NCBI GenBank assembly: GCA_016718155.1
Contig: JADKEH010000006.1
Coordinates: 248,001-312,000 of the forward strand
DNA: 64,000 nucleotides
DNA from: Candidatus Rhodoferax randersensis
GTDB lineage: Bacteria; Pseudomonadota; Gammaproteobacteria; Burkholderiales; Burkholderiaceae_C
Direction: 5' to 3'
Numbering within the stretch: position 1 is the first letter of the stretch; each line of letters starts with the position of its first letter. Below the pieces are notes generated by a model. It saw nothing but the letters and a program-made list of their open reading frames with translations, did not search any database and had not been told where the DNA came from. Both the position numbers and the translations under genes were made by a program. This document shows positions 44,692 to 53,339 of the stretch, piece after piece.

Positions 44692-44997
44692 TTGGAGAGG
44701 CCGACGGTTGGACAGAATCCGGAAATAAAATTCGAACTCGCCTGCGGCCTATTCCAACAGATGATCAGTGATCTGACCACCGAGGCGAAGTCAGGCGATC
44801 ACCTGCTGATCATTTCCAAAGGCGGCTTCAGCGGCATTCACGGTGGGTTCAGCCCTCGGTACCCGCCGCTGCCCCTGTCCAAGCAACAGACTACTGAACT
44901 AGCCCGGATGTTTCACGTATTGACCACTGTATGGCCCTATCGGGTTGAATTTTTGGATCTGCAAGGTGAATCAGAGTATTGCGAGGCCATTGCCTGA
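44692..44997 (+). CDS. Hypothetical protein, possibly a gene remnant
   Basis: A 101-codon frame with plausible composition (FQQMISDLTTEAKSGDHLLI, then LARMFHVLTTVWPYRVEFLD) but no recognised family and no clear ribosome-binding site. It lies among gene fragments between the PEP-CTERM gene and an IS1380 remnant, so it may be the end of a larger lost gene. The flanks 44547-44691 and 44998-45100 show nothing recognisable. Confidence 0.35.
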   Translation: MERPTVGQNPEIKFELACGLFQQMISDLTTEAKSGDHLLIISKGGFSGIHGGFSPRYPPLPLSKQQTTELARMFHVLTTVWPYRVEFLDLQGESEYCEAIA

Positions 44998-45100
44998 CCT
45001 TGCTGGTGCAATCAGCGCTGCCTGAGCGCATTTGCCCCCACCCCGGCTCGGGTTGCGGGCCGTTTTGGGGTCAACACGCAGGCCATGCACTGTATGGAGT

Positions 45101-45304
45101 TCAGGGTGAGAGCAGCTCGCTCATGGCGTGCGCAAAGATGTCCGCGTTGGGCAAGTTGGAGGCCAGGTACAGGCGGATGCGCCGGGAGTTGCGGGTCAGT
45201 ACCGCAGCGACTTTGAGCAGCTTGATGCGTAGCGTATCCACCTGGGCATTGACCAGCGCCGTGCCTTGGAGCGCCAGTGCGCGCAGCCGCTCATTGAGCA
45301 CATA
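45101..45304 (-). pseudogene. C-terminal remnant of an IS1380-type transposase
   Basis: About 67 codons include TALVNAQVDTLRIKLLKVAA and RNSRRIRLYLAS, the conserved C-terminus of IS1380-family transposases. The catalytic part is gone; the sequence breaks at about 45305, where a different fragment begins. No terminal repeats could be identified. Confidence 0.65.
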
Positions 45305-45330
45305 AGCTAATTGTCGCCGACCATTTCTAA

Positions 45331-45480
45331 TTCATTGAAGAAAAGACCCTTGGGCCGACGCACCCCGATGTCGCTGCCACGTTGAACAACCTGGCACACC
45401 CTTACGGCGCAATGGGCCGCAAACCCGCAGCACTTGAATTGGAGAAACGGGCCAAAGCTATTGCTGGGACCAGCCGCTAG
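45331..45480 (+). pseudogene. C-terminal remnant of a kinesin-light-chain-type TPR protein
   Basis: Fifty codons ending in TAG at 45480 read EKTLGPTHPDVAATLNNLA, then GAMGRKPAALELEKRAKAI. This is the P-D-V-A-x-x-L-N-N-L-A signature of kinesin-light-chain TPR repeats. A stop codon (45328-45330) immediately precedes it, so only the last repeat survives. The following 45481-45624 holds nothing I recognise. Confidence 0.65.
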
Positions 45481-45624
45481 GACTGCTTGGGATGCCACCG
45501 TGTCAGAGCGGCAACTTGATGGAGCATCGAGGAGAAGTCGGCGCCAATTGATTCATGCCAAGCCAGAAGTTAGGTTGGTGGCGCACCTCTGCCTTCGACG
45601 TGGCGTCCAATTTGTGAGGTTTGG

Positions 45625-46584
45625 CTAGACGTCCCGCAGCACTTTGGCCATCATGGCCGCATCGACATTGCCACCGGTGATGACGGTGCCCACCGTCAGG
45701 CCCTTGAGCGTGGCGCGTTCCTGCATCGCCGCGGCAAAGCTGGCCGCACCCGCGCCCTCCGCCAGGTTGTGGGTGTCGGTGTACAGGTGGCGCATGGCCT
45801 GGGCCACCTCAAGATCGGTGACCCGCACGATGTGGTCAAGCTGGCCTTGCAGGATGTCCAGCGCGGCCTGGTCGGCCACACGGCAGGCCATGCCGTCGGC
45901 CAGCATCGTGGTGACGGGTGCCTCCACCACGCGGCCGGCTGCCAGCGAATCGGCGTAGGTGGTGGCATGGCTGCTGACCACGCCGACGATGCGCACCGCG
46001 TGCCCCAGGGCGCGTTTGGCGGCGATCGCCGAGCAGGCGCCCGAGCCCTGGCCGATGGGCACATAGACCACGTCGAGCTGTGGCATGGCCTTGAAATATT
46101 CCCACCAGTAGGTGCTGACGCCCTGCAGCAGAGCGGCATGAAAGCTCGGCACCATGTGGGCGCCGCTCTGCGCGGCCAGCTCGGCGGCGTGTTCGCGCGC
46201 TTCCTGAAAGTCCGCGCCATGCTCGATCAGCGTCACGCCCAGCGCGCGCATGGCGGCGTTCTTCTCCACCGAATTGCCGTGCGGCACCACGATGCGGCAC
46301 GGCACGCCGTGGCTGCGCGCGGCCCAGCCGATGCTTTGGCCGTGGTTGCCGCGCGTGGCGCTGATGACGCTGGCCGGCATGCCGGTTTGGCGCAGATGCT
46401 CGAAGTAGGTCAGCCCGCCGCGAATCTTGAAGGCGCCGACTGGCGTGTGGTTCTCGTGCTTGACCCAGCAGTCGGTGCCCAGTCGTTCACTCAGCAGTGC
46501 CCAGCGGTATTGTGGCGTGGCCTGGAATTCGCGGTAGACGATGCGTGCGGCGGCTTCGATGTCGGACAGGGTGGGCAGGTTCAT
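45625..46584 (-). CDS. Threonine/serine dehydratase-like PLP enzyme
   Basis: A 319-residue fold-II PLP enzyme. The PLP lysine is K53 in VGAFKIRGG, the substrate loop is SATRGNHGQSIG near 84, and the phosphate-binding segment is PIGQGSGACSAIAA near 177, with a C-terminal TGGNVDAA. It resembles L-threonine ammonia-lyases that lack the regulatory ACT domain, so it is probably catabolic, deaminating threonine or serine (or a related hydroxy amino acid). The stop/start overlap with the VOC gene (ATGA) shows it is the second gene of a coupled pair. Confidence 0.85.
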   Translation of the reverse strand: MNLPTLSDIEAAARIVYREFQATPQYRWALLSERLGTDCWVKHENHTPVGAFKIRGGLTYFEHLRQTGMPASVISATRGNHGQSIGWAARSHGVPCRIVVPHGNSVEKNAAMRALGVTLIEHGADFQEAREHAAELAAQSGAHMVPSFHAALLQGVSTYWWEYFKAMPQLDVVYVPIGQGSGACSAIAAKRALGHAVRIVGVVSSHATTYADSLAAGRVVEAPVTTMLADGMACRVADQAALDILQGQLDHIVRVTDLEVAQAMRHLYTDTHNLAEGAGAASFAAAMQERATLKGLTVGTVITGGNVDAAMMAKVLRDV

Positions 46585-47267
46585 ACGTTCAGATGGACGG
46601 TACCAAGTGGGGTTTGCAGGGTGGCGCTGAGGCGCGCCGGGGCGGCCTCGATGGTTGTTGGCGCGAAGCCCAGGCTGAGGTAGGCGGCTTGCAGCGCGGG
46701 CGCGTCCGGGTGGCGGATGTGCAGCGCCTGCAGGCGCACACTACTGGCCGGCATGCCGTGGGTGGGGTGCACCTCGCCCCACTCGATCAGCGTGGGCAGG
46801 CAGCCATCGAACAGGCGCTGCCCGTCGTCGCGCACACTGATCTGCCACTGCAGCAGGCCCGCCGCAGTTATGCGCGAAGCGATGATGGCGCGGCCACGGT
46901 CTATGCCTTGCGTAGCCAGCGCCTGCACGGCGCGGGAGATGTTGGGCACCCGAATCACGAAGTGGGTGAGCTGCGGGCCGCCCTGCTTGATGCGTGCGCG
47001 CAGGGCCTCGTCGTCCAGGTCAAACCAGCGCCGGCGCGCCATTCGTTGGTCTTCGTTTGCTTCCGAATTAATAGCAATGATCTCCAGGTAGGCGCTGGGA
47101 AAACGCTCGCTGGCAATCGACAACAAGCGGTTGTGCGTGCCCATCAAGGGGTGTTCGCCACCCGGTCCGGGGGTGACGCCCAGGGTGGCCTCGCACCAGG
47201 CCACGCCCTGCTCCAGCGTGGTGGCCATCACCACCAGGTGGTCGAGTTGGGCGGCGCTGGTGGGCAT
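46581..47267 (-). CDS. VOC family (glyoxalase-like) protein
   Basis: A 228-residue protein of the Glyoxalase_3-like branch of the vicinal oxygen chelate superfamily (LDHLVVMATTLEQGVAWCEA at the N-terminus, THNRLLSIASERFPSAYLEI after). The reaction is unknown. The start at 47267 lies 9 bases after the PhzF stop. The codons for AINSEANED (near 47064) contain GCTATTAATT, a possible half of the in-frame palindrome family. Confidence 0.82.
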   Translation of the reverse strand: MPTSAAQLDHLVVMATTLEQGVAWCEATLGVTPGPGGEHPLMGTHNRLLSIASERFPSAYLEIIAINSEANEDQRMARRRWFDLDDEALRARIKQGGPQLTHFVIRVPNISRAVQALATQGIDRGRAIIASRITAAGLLQWQISVRDDGQRLFDGCLPTLIEWGEVHPTHGMPASSVRLQALHIRHPDAPALQAAYLSLGFAPTTIEAAPARLSATLQTPLGTVHLNV

Positions 47268-47276
47268 GGCTGGGCT

Positions 47277-48209
47277 TCAGAGCTGGACTTGACCGTCGAT
47301 GCAGGTCACCGACTCGCCGCCCACCCACACCTGGCCGTCGGCTGTCTGTTCAATGTGCACGCGGCCGGCGCGGCCCAGGCAGGCGCCTTGCGCGGCAACG
47401 TAGCGCGCCGGGGCGTGGCCCTCGGCAATCAGCCACTGCGCCAGGCTGGCGTTGAGGCTGCCGGTGACCGGGTCTTCGTTGACGCCAATCGGGGCGGCGA
47501 AGGCGCGTACCTCCAGCGCCGGGGCGTCGGCCTCGGGCTCGGGCGTGGCTTGCGTCTCGGCGCGGGCGGCAAAGGCGCGGGCCTCGCGGTTCGACCGCCC
47601 GATCAGGGTTGGGCCTGGCGACGCTTGTTCCACGGCAACCACGCCCACCTTGTGTCCAAGGTTTTTGAGGGTCAGGTGATCTGGGTTGAGTTGCAGCACC
47701 GTCTGGTGGCTGTCGAGCAGCAGACCCAGCCAGACCGGGCCGTTGTCCAGCACCTGTGCCGCGATGATCTGCGTGGCCGAGAGCCCCAGCGCGGCCGCCA
47801 CCTGGGCCAGCAAGGCTGGGCTGGGATTGCCGCGCTTCAGGGGTGGCGCGGCGAAGGCCAGACGCGCGCCGTCACGGCGCAGCTTGATCAGGCCAACCTT
47901 GCATTCCTGCACGATTTCGGTGGCAGACCTCGGTGTTCCACCCGCCTGCAGCCAGGCGTGGCAACTGCCCAATGTGGGGTGGCCGGCAAAGGGCAGTTCG
48001 CCGCCGGGGGTGAAGATGCGCACGCGGTAGTCGGCCGCCGGCACGGTGGGCGGCAGCAGGAAGGTGGTCTCGGACAGGTTGGTCCACTGGGCGAAGCGCT
48101 GCATGTCGGCATCGCTCAGGCCGCTGCCGTCCAGCACCACGGCCAGGGGGTTGCCGTGGTAGGGCTCGGCGGTGAAGACGTCAATTTGTTTGAAAGGGCG
48201 CTGGGTCAT
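47277..48209 (-). CDS. PhzF family isomerase/epimerase-like protein
   Basis: A 310-residue diaminopimelate-epimerase-fold protein. The family's catalytic glutamate is E47 in NLSETTFLLP, followed by FTPGGELPFAGHPTLGS near 75 and a C-terminal NEDPVTGSLNASLAQWL. Start 48209 is preferred because it begins at the conserved QIDVFTAEPYHGNPLAVV; 22 extra in-frame codons exist upstream. Phenazine genes are absent, so the substrate is unknown. It begins a unit with the VOC and dehydratase genes. Confidence 0.87.
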   Translation of the reverse strand: MTQRPFKQIDVFTAEPYHGNPLAVVLDGSGLSDADMQRFAQWTNLSETTFLLPPTVPAADYRVRIFTPGGELPFAGHPTLGSCHAWLQAGGTPRSATEIVQECKVGLIKLRRDGARLAFAAPPLKRGNPSPALLAQVAAALGLSATQIIAAQVLDNGPVWLGLLLDSHQTVLQLNPDHLTLKNLGHKVGVVAVEQASPGPTLIGRSNREARAFAARAETQATPEPEADAPALEVRAFAAPIGVNEDPVTGSLNASLAQWLIAEGHAPARYVAAQGACLGRAGRVHIEQTADGQVWVGGESVTCIDGQVQL

Positions 48210-48271
48210 GGTGAGTGGTCCGGGAGAGTTCGGTTGGCGGAGAGTCTCGAATTTGGTCACGGCAGATTCCG

Positions 48272-49901
48272 TCATCGCGAGGGTAGTCCTCCGTCATTGC
48301 GGGCGGACAGCGCGCAATGCCATGCCTGCGGCGCGCCGGTGGCAGGCCGCAGCGCCTCGCCCAGGGATGTGGCCTGGGTGCCGCCAGAGCGGGCTCGCCA
48401 GTGGTCGCAGCGCCATCCAAGGGCTCGGTCTCCTGTTGGCTGGCAACCAGACGGGGGCGCGGGGCGGACAACTGCAAGGCGTGCGGCGAGCGCTGCTGCC
48501 GCCATCGCGGCGGCCGCGGCGCCGGGCCGCCACGGCCAGGGCGCGGGGGGGGCAGGCGGCGGGGTGTTCCCCGCAGGCACGCGTCCGACTCGGGCAACTC
48601 CTGCGCGGCCCGCTCCCAGGCCGGGGCCCGAAATTTGCTCAGCGTTGCGAGGTTGCCAGGCCGCACAAGCGGCCAGCGCGCAGGCGGGCAGCTCGGCGGC
48701 GTGGGCCTGGATGGCTTGCGCCAGCGCCGCCACGCCGCGGCGGATTTCTTCCACGCTGGGGGTCACGAAGGACAGGCGCAGCGTGCGCGGGTCGCCGTGG
48801 TCGGCATAGAACGGTGCGCCCGGCACAAAGGCCACGCCCTTCTCGACCGCCTTGGGCAGCAGGTCCACCGCGCGCATGCCCTTGGGCAAGCGCGCCCACA
48901 GGAACATGCCGCCGGCCGGTTTGTTCCACACCACGCGCTCATCGTCGCTCTGGCCTGGTCGCGACGGTAACTCGCGCGCCAGGGCTTCGAGCATGGCGTC
49001 GCGCTGCGCCTTGTATAGCGCGCGGATGGTGGGCACGTGGCGGTCCAGAAAACCGTCCTTCATCACCTCGGACACGATGCGCTGGTTGAAGCCCGGCGTG
49101 TGCAGGTCGGCCGCCTGCTTGGCCTGCAGCAGCTTGGGGTAGACCGCCTTGGGCGCCACCACAAAGCCCAGGCGCAGGCCCGGTGCCAGCACCTTGGAGA
49201 ACGAGCCCAGGTAGATGCAGCCTTCAGGGTTGCGCGCGGTCAGGCCCAGCGGTGGCGGGGTGTCAAACCACAGGTCGCCATAGGGGTTGTCTTCCAGCAG
49301 GGGCAGGCCTTGTTCGGCGGCGTGCCACCAAGGCCGCGCGACGCGCTTCGCTCATGGTGCGGCCGGTGGGGTTCTGAAAGTTGGGCAGCACGTACAGAAA
49401 ACGGGCGCCATTCGCCTTGGATTTCAAGTCGGCGGGGTCCACGCCATCATCGTCGGTGGCCACACTCACAATATTGGGCTCCATCGGTGTGAAGGCCATC
49501 ACCGCGCCCAGGTAGGTGGGTGACTCGACCAGCAGTTTGCTGCCGGCATCGATCAGCACCTTGGCCACCAGGTCCAGACCCTGCTGCGAGCCGGTAGTGA
49601 TCAGCACCTGCGCCGGGTCCACCTTCCAGGGCAACATGGCGGCCACTTGCTCGCGCAAGGGGGCATAACCTTCGCTGGCGGCGTACTGCAGGGCGGCTTG
49701 CGGTTCGTCGCGCAGCACCTTGGCGCAGGCTTGTTCGAACTCGGCCACCGGAAAGGTCTTGGGCGAGGGCAGGCCGCCGGCAAAGCTGATGATGCCGGGC
49801 TTTTCGGTCACCTTGAGGATCTCGCGGATCACCGAGGGGTTCATCTTGGCGGCGCGTGCGGCCAGCACCCAGGGGCTGTTGGTGGGGGTGGTGGGGTTCA
49901 T
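48272..49901 (-). pseudogene. Class I/II aminotransferase interrupted by a frameshift, with an abnormal C-terminal extension
   Basis: The start at 49901 has AAGGAA upstream. Residues 1 to about 190 are a normal PLP aminotransferase N-terminus of the 2-aminoadipate/MocR-like class (IISFAGGLPSPKTFP, TTGSQQGLDL, YVLPNFQNPTGRTMS). At about 49325 the frame breaks in GGCACGCCGCCGAACAAGG; restoring two bases rejoins the rest (LLEDNPYGDLW..., GSFSKVLAPGLRLGF with the PLP lysine, GGMFLWARLPKG). The normal C-terminus is reached near 48690, but the frame runs about 135 codons further through Ala/Pro/Arg-rich low-complexity DNA (48276-48690) that holds no credible gene. Either recent decay or assembly indels. 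Broken only by these two problems, otherwise full length. Confidence 0.75.
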
Positions 49902-50829
49902 GATGTTCCTTTGTGTTGGGGTGAGGGGGCGTGGCACGAATCGGCATGCGTCGGCCCACAAAAACGACGGCGATGACCGACAGGCCAAAGCCCAGCGTGA
50001 GGGCGTCCAGCGTCTCGCCCAGCAAGGGCACGGCAAACAGCATACCGAGAAAGGGCTGAATCAGTTGCACCTGGCTGACGCGCACGGTGCCGCCCAGTGC
50101 CAGGCCGCGGTACCAGGCAAAGAAGCCCAGCCACATCGAGAACACGGCGACGTAGGCAAAGGCCGCCCACGCTTCGCTTTTTATCGCTGTCTGAGGCCAC
50201 TGTGCAATGGCCAGCGGCAGGCAGATCGGCAAGGCCAGCACCAGCGCCCAGCAGATCACGTGTTCTGGGCGCATGCGCTGCGACAGTTGCGCGCCATAGC
50301 CATAACCCACTGCGGCGCAGGCCATTGCCAGCAACAGCAAGGCGTCAGCGGGCGCCAGGCTCAGCCCGGCCTGACCCGAGCGCAGCACGGCAAAGGCCAC
50401 CACCAACGCCGTGCCCAGAGCGGCGCACAGCCAGAAGCCCAGCGAGGGGCGCTGCCGGTGCAGCCAGGCGCCCACCGCCGCCGTGGCCAGCGGCAACACG
50501 CCGACGATCACGCTGGCGTGCACCGCCTCCACGTGGCGCATCGCCACCGAGGTGCACAGCGGAAAACCAAACACCACCCCCAGCGCCACCACGCCCAGCG
50601 GCCGCCATTCAGAGCGGCGTGGCCAGGGCGCTCGGCTGGCCAGCAAAAAGCCGATCGACAGCACGGCGGCCACCACCGCGCGGCCCAGCGCGATGAACAC
50701 GCCCGAGAGTTGCGGCAGCTCGGGCGTGCCCACCGCCAAGCGGGTCATGGGCAGGGTCAGGGCAAAGATGGTCACGCCCAGCAGGCCCAGCCAAAGGCCT
50801 TTGCGGATGTCGTGGGGGCTGCTGTGCAT
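49900..50829 (-). CDS. EamA/DMT-family permease, native stop probably lost
   Basis: About 310 residues with ten hydrophobic helices in two EamA repeats (LGLLGVTIFALTLPMTRLAV near residue 14; AFAYVAVFSMWLGFFAWYRG in the second). In this sequence its frame has no stop until 49447, 455 bases inside the aminotransferase. Adding one G to the GGGGG run at 49925-49929 would give the ending SPQHKGTS with a stop overlapping the aminotransferase ATG (ATGA), so the true end is probably 49900. The substrate is unknown. A possible palindrome fragment is read in frame near 50180 (QTAIKSEAW). Confidence 0.78.
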
Positions 50830-50846
50830 GGTCGGGCGGCGCTGTG

Positions 50847-51458
50847 TCAGAACGTGGCCATCCAGGCGGCCGTCACCACCAGCACCACCGCCATGAAGCG
50901 GTTGAACCAGCGCAGGCGCAGGCCCGAGTTGTCCGGGCCACTGAGCCACTGGCGCAACAGTGAGCCGATCAGCGCGTAGGTCAGGTTGCTGACCAGGCCA
51001 AAGGCCAGCATCAGCGGCAGGATGACGGCAAAACGCGCCATCGCATCGGCATGACCGGCCAGCCAGCCCGCTACCACGGTCAGTGCCAGCATCCAGGCCT
51101 TGATGTTCAGAAATTGCAGCATCACGCCCTGCCAGAAGGTCACCCGCAATTGGGAGGCGTCGGCCTGCGCCAGTTGGCTTGTGCGTGCCAGCTTGACCGC
51201 CAACCACAACAGGTAGCCCACGCCGACCGCCTGGATACCGATGCGCAGCGGCGGCAGCGCCACCACCATCGCGCCGACACCGCCAGCGCACAGGCTGAGC
51301 AGCAGACCCCAACCCACCGGCACCGCCAGCACAAAACGCAGCGAACGCCTGAAACCCAAGTTGGCCGCCAGCGCGGTCGACAGCGTGGTGTTGGGCCCCG
51401 GCGTGAAGCTGGCAGCCGTGGCCAACAACAACAGGGCGCTGAGCTCGGTGCTGTTCAT
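50847..51458 (-). CDS. LysE family translocator
   Basis: A 203-residue membrane protein with about six helices, beginning with the family pattern LLLLATAASFTPGPNTTLSTAL. LysE/RhtB proteins export amino acids or derivatives. It is 17 bases upstream of the DMT permease and probably starts the unit LysE-DMT-aminotransferase. It is divergent from the MocR-type regulator across a 354-base region, suggesting that regulator controls it. Confidence 0.87.
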   Translation of the reverse strand: MNSTELSALLLLATAASFTPGPNTTLSTALAANLGFRRSLRFVLAVPVGWGLLLSLCAGGVGAMVVALPPLRIGIQAVGVGYLLWLAVKLARTSQLAQADASQLRVTFWQGVMLQFLNIKAWMLALTVVAGWLAGHADAMARFAVILPLMLAFGLVSNLTYALIGSLLRQWLSGPDNSGLRLRWFNRFMAVVLVVTAAWMATF

Positions 51459-51615
51459 GGGCGGGTAGCTTGCCAGTTCATGCAGCAGACTTTATAGTCT
51501 CGGGGCAGCACACAAGCAATACAGTTTGCAGAACAATTTGCCGATCTGTATTGCTTGCGATGACCACACAGATGCCATTTGGGGCGATCCGGAAAAGCGA
51601 ATACCTGTTCGGGCT

Positions 51616-51772
51616 GTCATTGCGAGCGTAGCGAGTAATGGGTTTGAGTTCGTCATTGCGAGCGTAGCGCGGCAATCTACCGTTGTGGGCCCACCATCAT
51701 GGATTGCCGCGCTACGCTCGCAATGACGGGTGGCTGCGCTCGCAATGACAGGTGGCTGCGCTTGCAATGACG
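51616..51772. repeat. GTCATTGCGA-type interspersed repeat, copies 5 and 6 in tandem/inverted form
   Basis: GTCATTGCGAGCGTAGC occurs at 51616 and 51653 in direct orientation; the inverse GCCGCGCTACGCTCGCAATGAC follows, then two further GCAATGAC ends. The whole forms a large hairpin in the regulator-LysE intergenic region. The flanks 51459-51615 and 51773-51812 show nothing else recognisable. Confidence 0.82.
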
Positions 51773-51812
51773 AAGAATGTAACTTGATGATTTCGACTTT
51801 CCCCACTCAACC

Positions 51813-53339
51813 ATGCTGCTCCGAGCTTCCACCCAATCCCTCACCGACCAACTGGCCAACCGCTTTGCGCAGCGCATTCGTGATCGCCTGCTGGCCCCCG
51901 GCGCGCGGCTGCCTTCGGTGCGCCTGTGTGCGCAGCAGCAGGGCGTCAGCCCGTCCACCGTGGTGGCCGCCTACGACCAGCTGCTGGCGCAAGGTCTGGT
52001 CGAAGCGCGGCCACATCGCGGTTTTTTTGTAAGAAAAGTAGCCACCGAGGCCGATGGTGTTGCCAGGTCAGCTATCAAAGCGATAGCAAATAGTGAGCTG
52101 ACGCAACCCGCACCAGTCAACGCCACGGCGCTGATTCGCGGCATGTTCCAGGGCAGCAACGACAAGCCGCAGCCGGGCATGGGCGTGTTTCCGCCCGATT
52201 GGCTGCAAACCGACTTCATGTCCACGGCGGTGCGCAAGGTCACCAGCACGCAGGCGCTGCGCGAGTTCTCGCTGCAATACGGCGAGCCTGCAGGCGACGC
52301 GGGCCTGCGCCAATCGTTGTCGCAAAAGCTGGCCGGCATCAACGTGCAGGCCAGACCCGACCAGATCATCACCACCGTGGGCGCCACCCATGCGCTGGAC
52401 ATTGTCAGCCGCACCTTGCTGCGTGCGGGTGACTGCGTGATGGTGGAAGAGCCCGGCTGGGCGATCGAGTTTGCGCGCCTGGAGGCGCTGGGCATGCGCA
52501 TTCTGCCGGTGCCGCGTGGCGAGCAGGGGCCTGACCTGGAGGTGATGGCGCGCTACTGCGAGCTGCACAGCCCGAAGCTGTTTGTCAGCGTCAGCGTGTT
52601 TCACAACCCCACTGGTTATTCGTTGAGCCCGGGCAGCGCGCACCGCGTGCTGCAACTGGCCAACGCGCACAACTTCCACATCGTCGAAGACGACACCTAC
52701 AGCCACATCGCGCCCGAGCACGCCACGCGTCTGTGCGCGCTCGACGGCTTGCAGCGCACCATTTACGTCAGCGGTTTCTCCAAAATCCTGGTGCCCAACT
52801 GGCGCGTTGGCTACCTGGCCGCGCCGCCAGCGCTGGTGGAGCGCCTGTTGGACACCAAGCTGCTGGCCACCTTGACCACGCCGGCGCTGCTGGAGAAAGC
52901 CATGGCTTGGTGCATTGACCAGGGGCAGTTGCGCCGCCACGCGCAGCGCATCCGCACCCAGCTTGACCTGGCGCGCGCCCGCAGCGTCAAGCTGGCACTG
53001 GCCGCAGGCTGCCGCTTCGCCACGCCGCCAGCCGGTCTGTTTGGCTGGGTCGATACCGGCGTGGACACCGACGCGCTGTCCCAGCGCATGCTCGACGTGG
53101 GCTACCTGCTCGCCCCTGGTGGCCTGTTCCACGCCCGCCGCCAACCCAGCACGCTGATGCGCATCAACTTCTGCACCACGCAGGAGGCGCAGTTCTGGAA
53201 GGTGTTTGCGCGGATTCGGGGGGGGGGTTTGAGGGGCGTGGAACGGGTCCACGGGGCGGTGTCGCGACTGGCATCCCAATCGACCCACCCCGACAGTCCA
53301 TTGTCAATTGACAAAACCCTGTCAAAATATGTCGGATGA
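51813..53339 (+). CDS. MocR/PdxR-type GntR regulator with aminotransferase domain
   Basis: A 508-residue protein. The N-terminal GntR winged helix (about 8-75: LTDQLANRF..., GVSPSTVVAAYDQLLAQGLV) is joined by a linker to a fold-I aminotransferase domain, with the PLP lysine in YVSGFSKILVPNWRVGY (about 312). MocR proteins sense PLP-amino-acid adducts. The linker (about 85-97) is encoded by an in-frame palindrome, AGCTATCAAAGCGATAGC. Near the 3' end a run of ten G (53218-53227) precedes ~37 atypical residues; a one-base change would stop the protein at 53230. As written, its stop overlaps the next start. Likely target: the divergent LysE-DMT-aminotransferase unit. Confidence 0.87.
   Translation: MLLRASTQSLTDQLANRFAQRIRDRLLAPGARLPSVRLCAQQQGVSPSTVVAAYDQLLAQGLVEARPHRGFFVRKVATEADGVARSAIKAIANSELTQPAPVNATALIRGMFQGSNDKPQPGMGVFPPDWLQTDFMSTAVRKVTSTQALREFSLQYGEPAGDAGLRQSLSQKLAGINVQARPDQIITTVGATHALDIVSRTLLRAGDCVMVEEPGWAIEFARLEALGMRILPVPRGEQGPDLEVMARYCELHSPKLFVSVSVFHNPTGYSLSPGSAHRVLQLANAHNFHIVEDDTYSHIAPEHATRLCALDGLQRTIYVSGFSKILVPNWRVGYLAAPPALVERLLDTKLLATLTTPALLEKAMAWCIDQGQLRRHAQRIRTQLDLARARSVKLALAAGCRFATPPAGLFGWVDTGVDTDALSQRMLDVGYLLAPGGLFHARRQPSTLMRINFCTTQEAQFWKVFARIRGGGLRGVERVHGAVSRLASQSTHPDSPLSIDKTLSKYVG

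Noticed and set aside
46497..48809. A 770-codon plus-strand frame opposite the dehydratase, VOC and PhzF genes
   Set aside because: Composition is shadow-like and it spans three well-supported genes on the other strand.
51616..51772. Possible CRISPR array
   Set aside because: Arms vary, are inverted relative to each other and lack unique equal-length spacers; this is the dispersed palindromic repeat.
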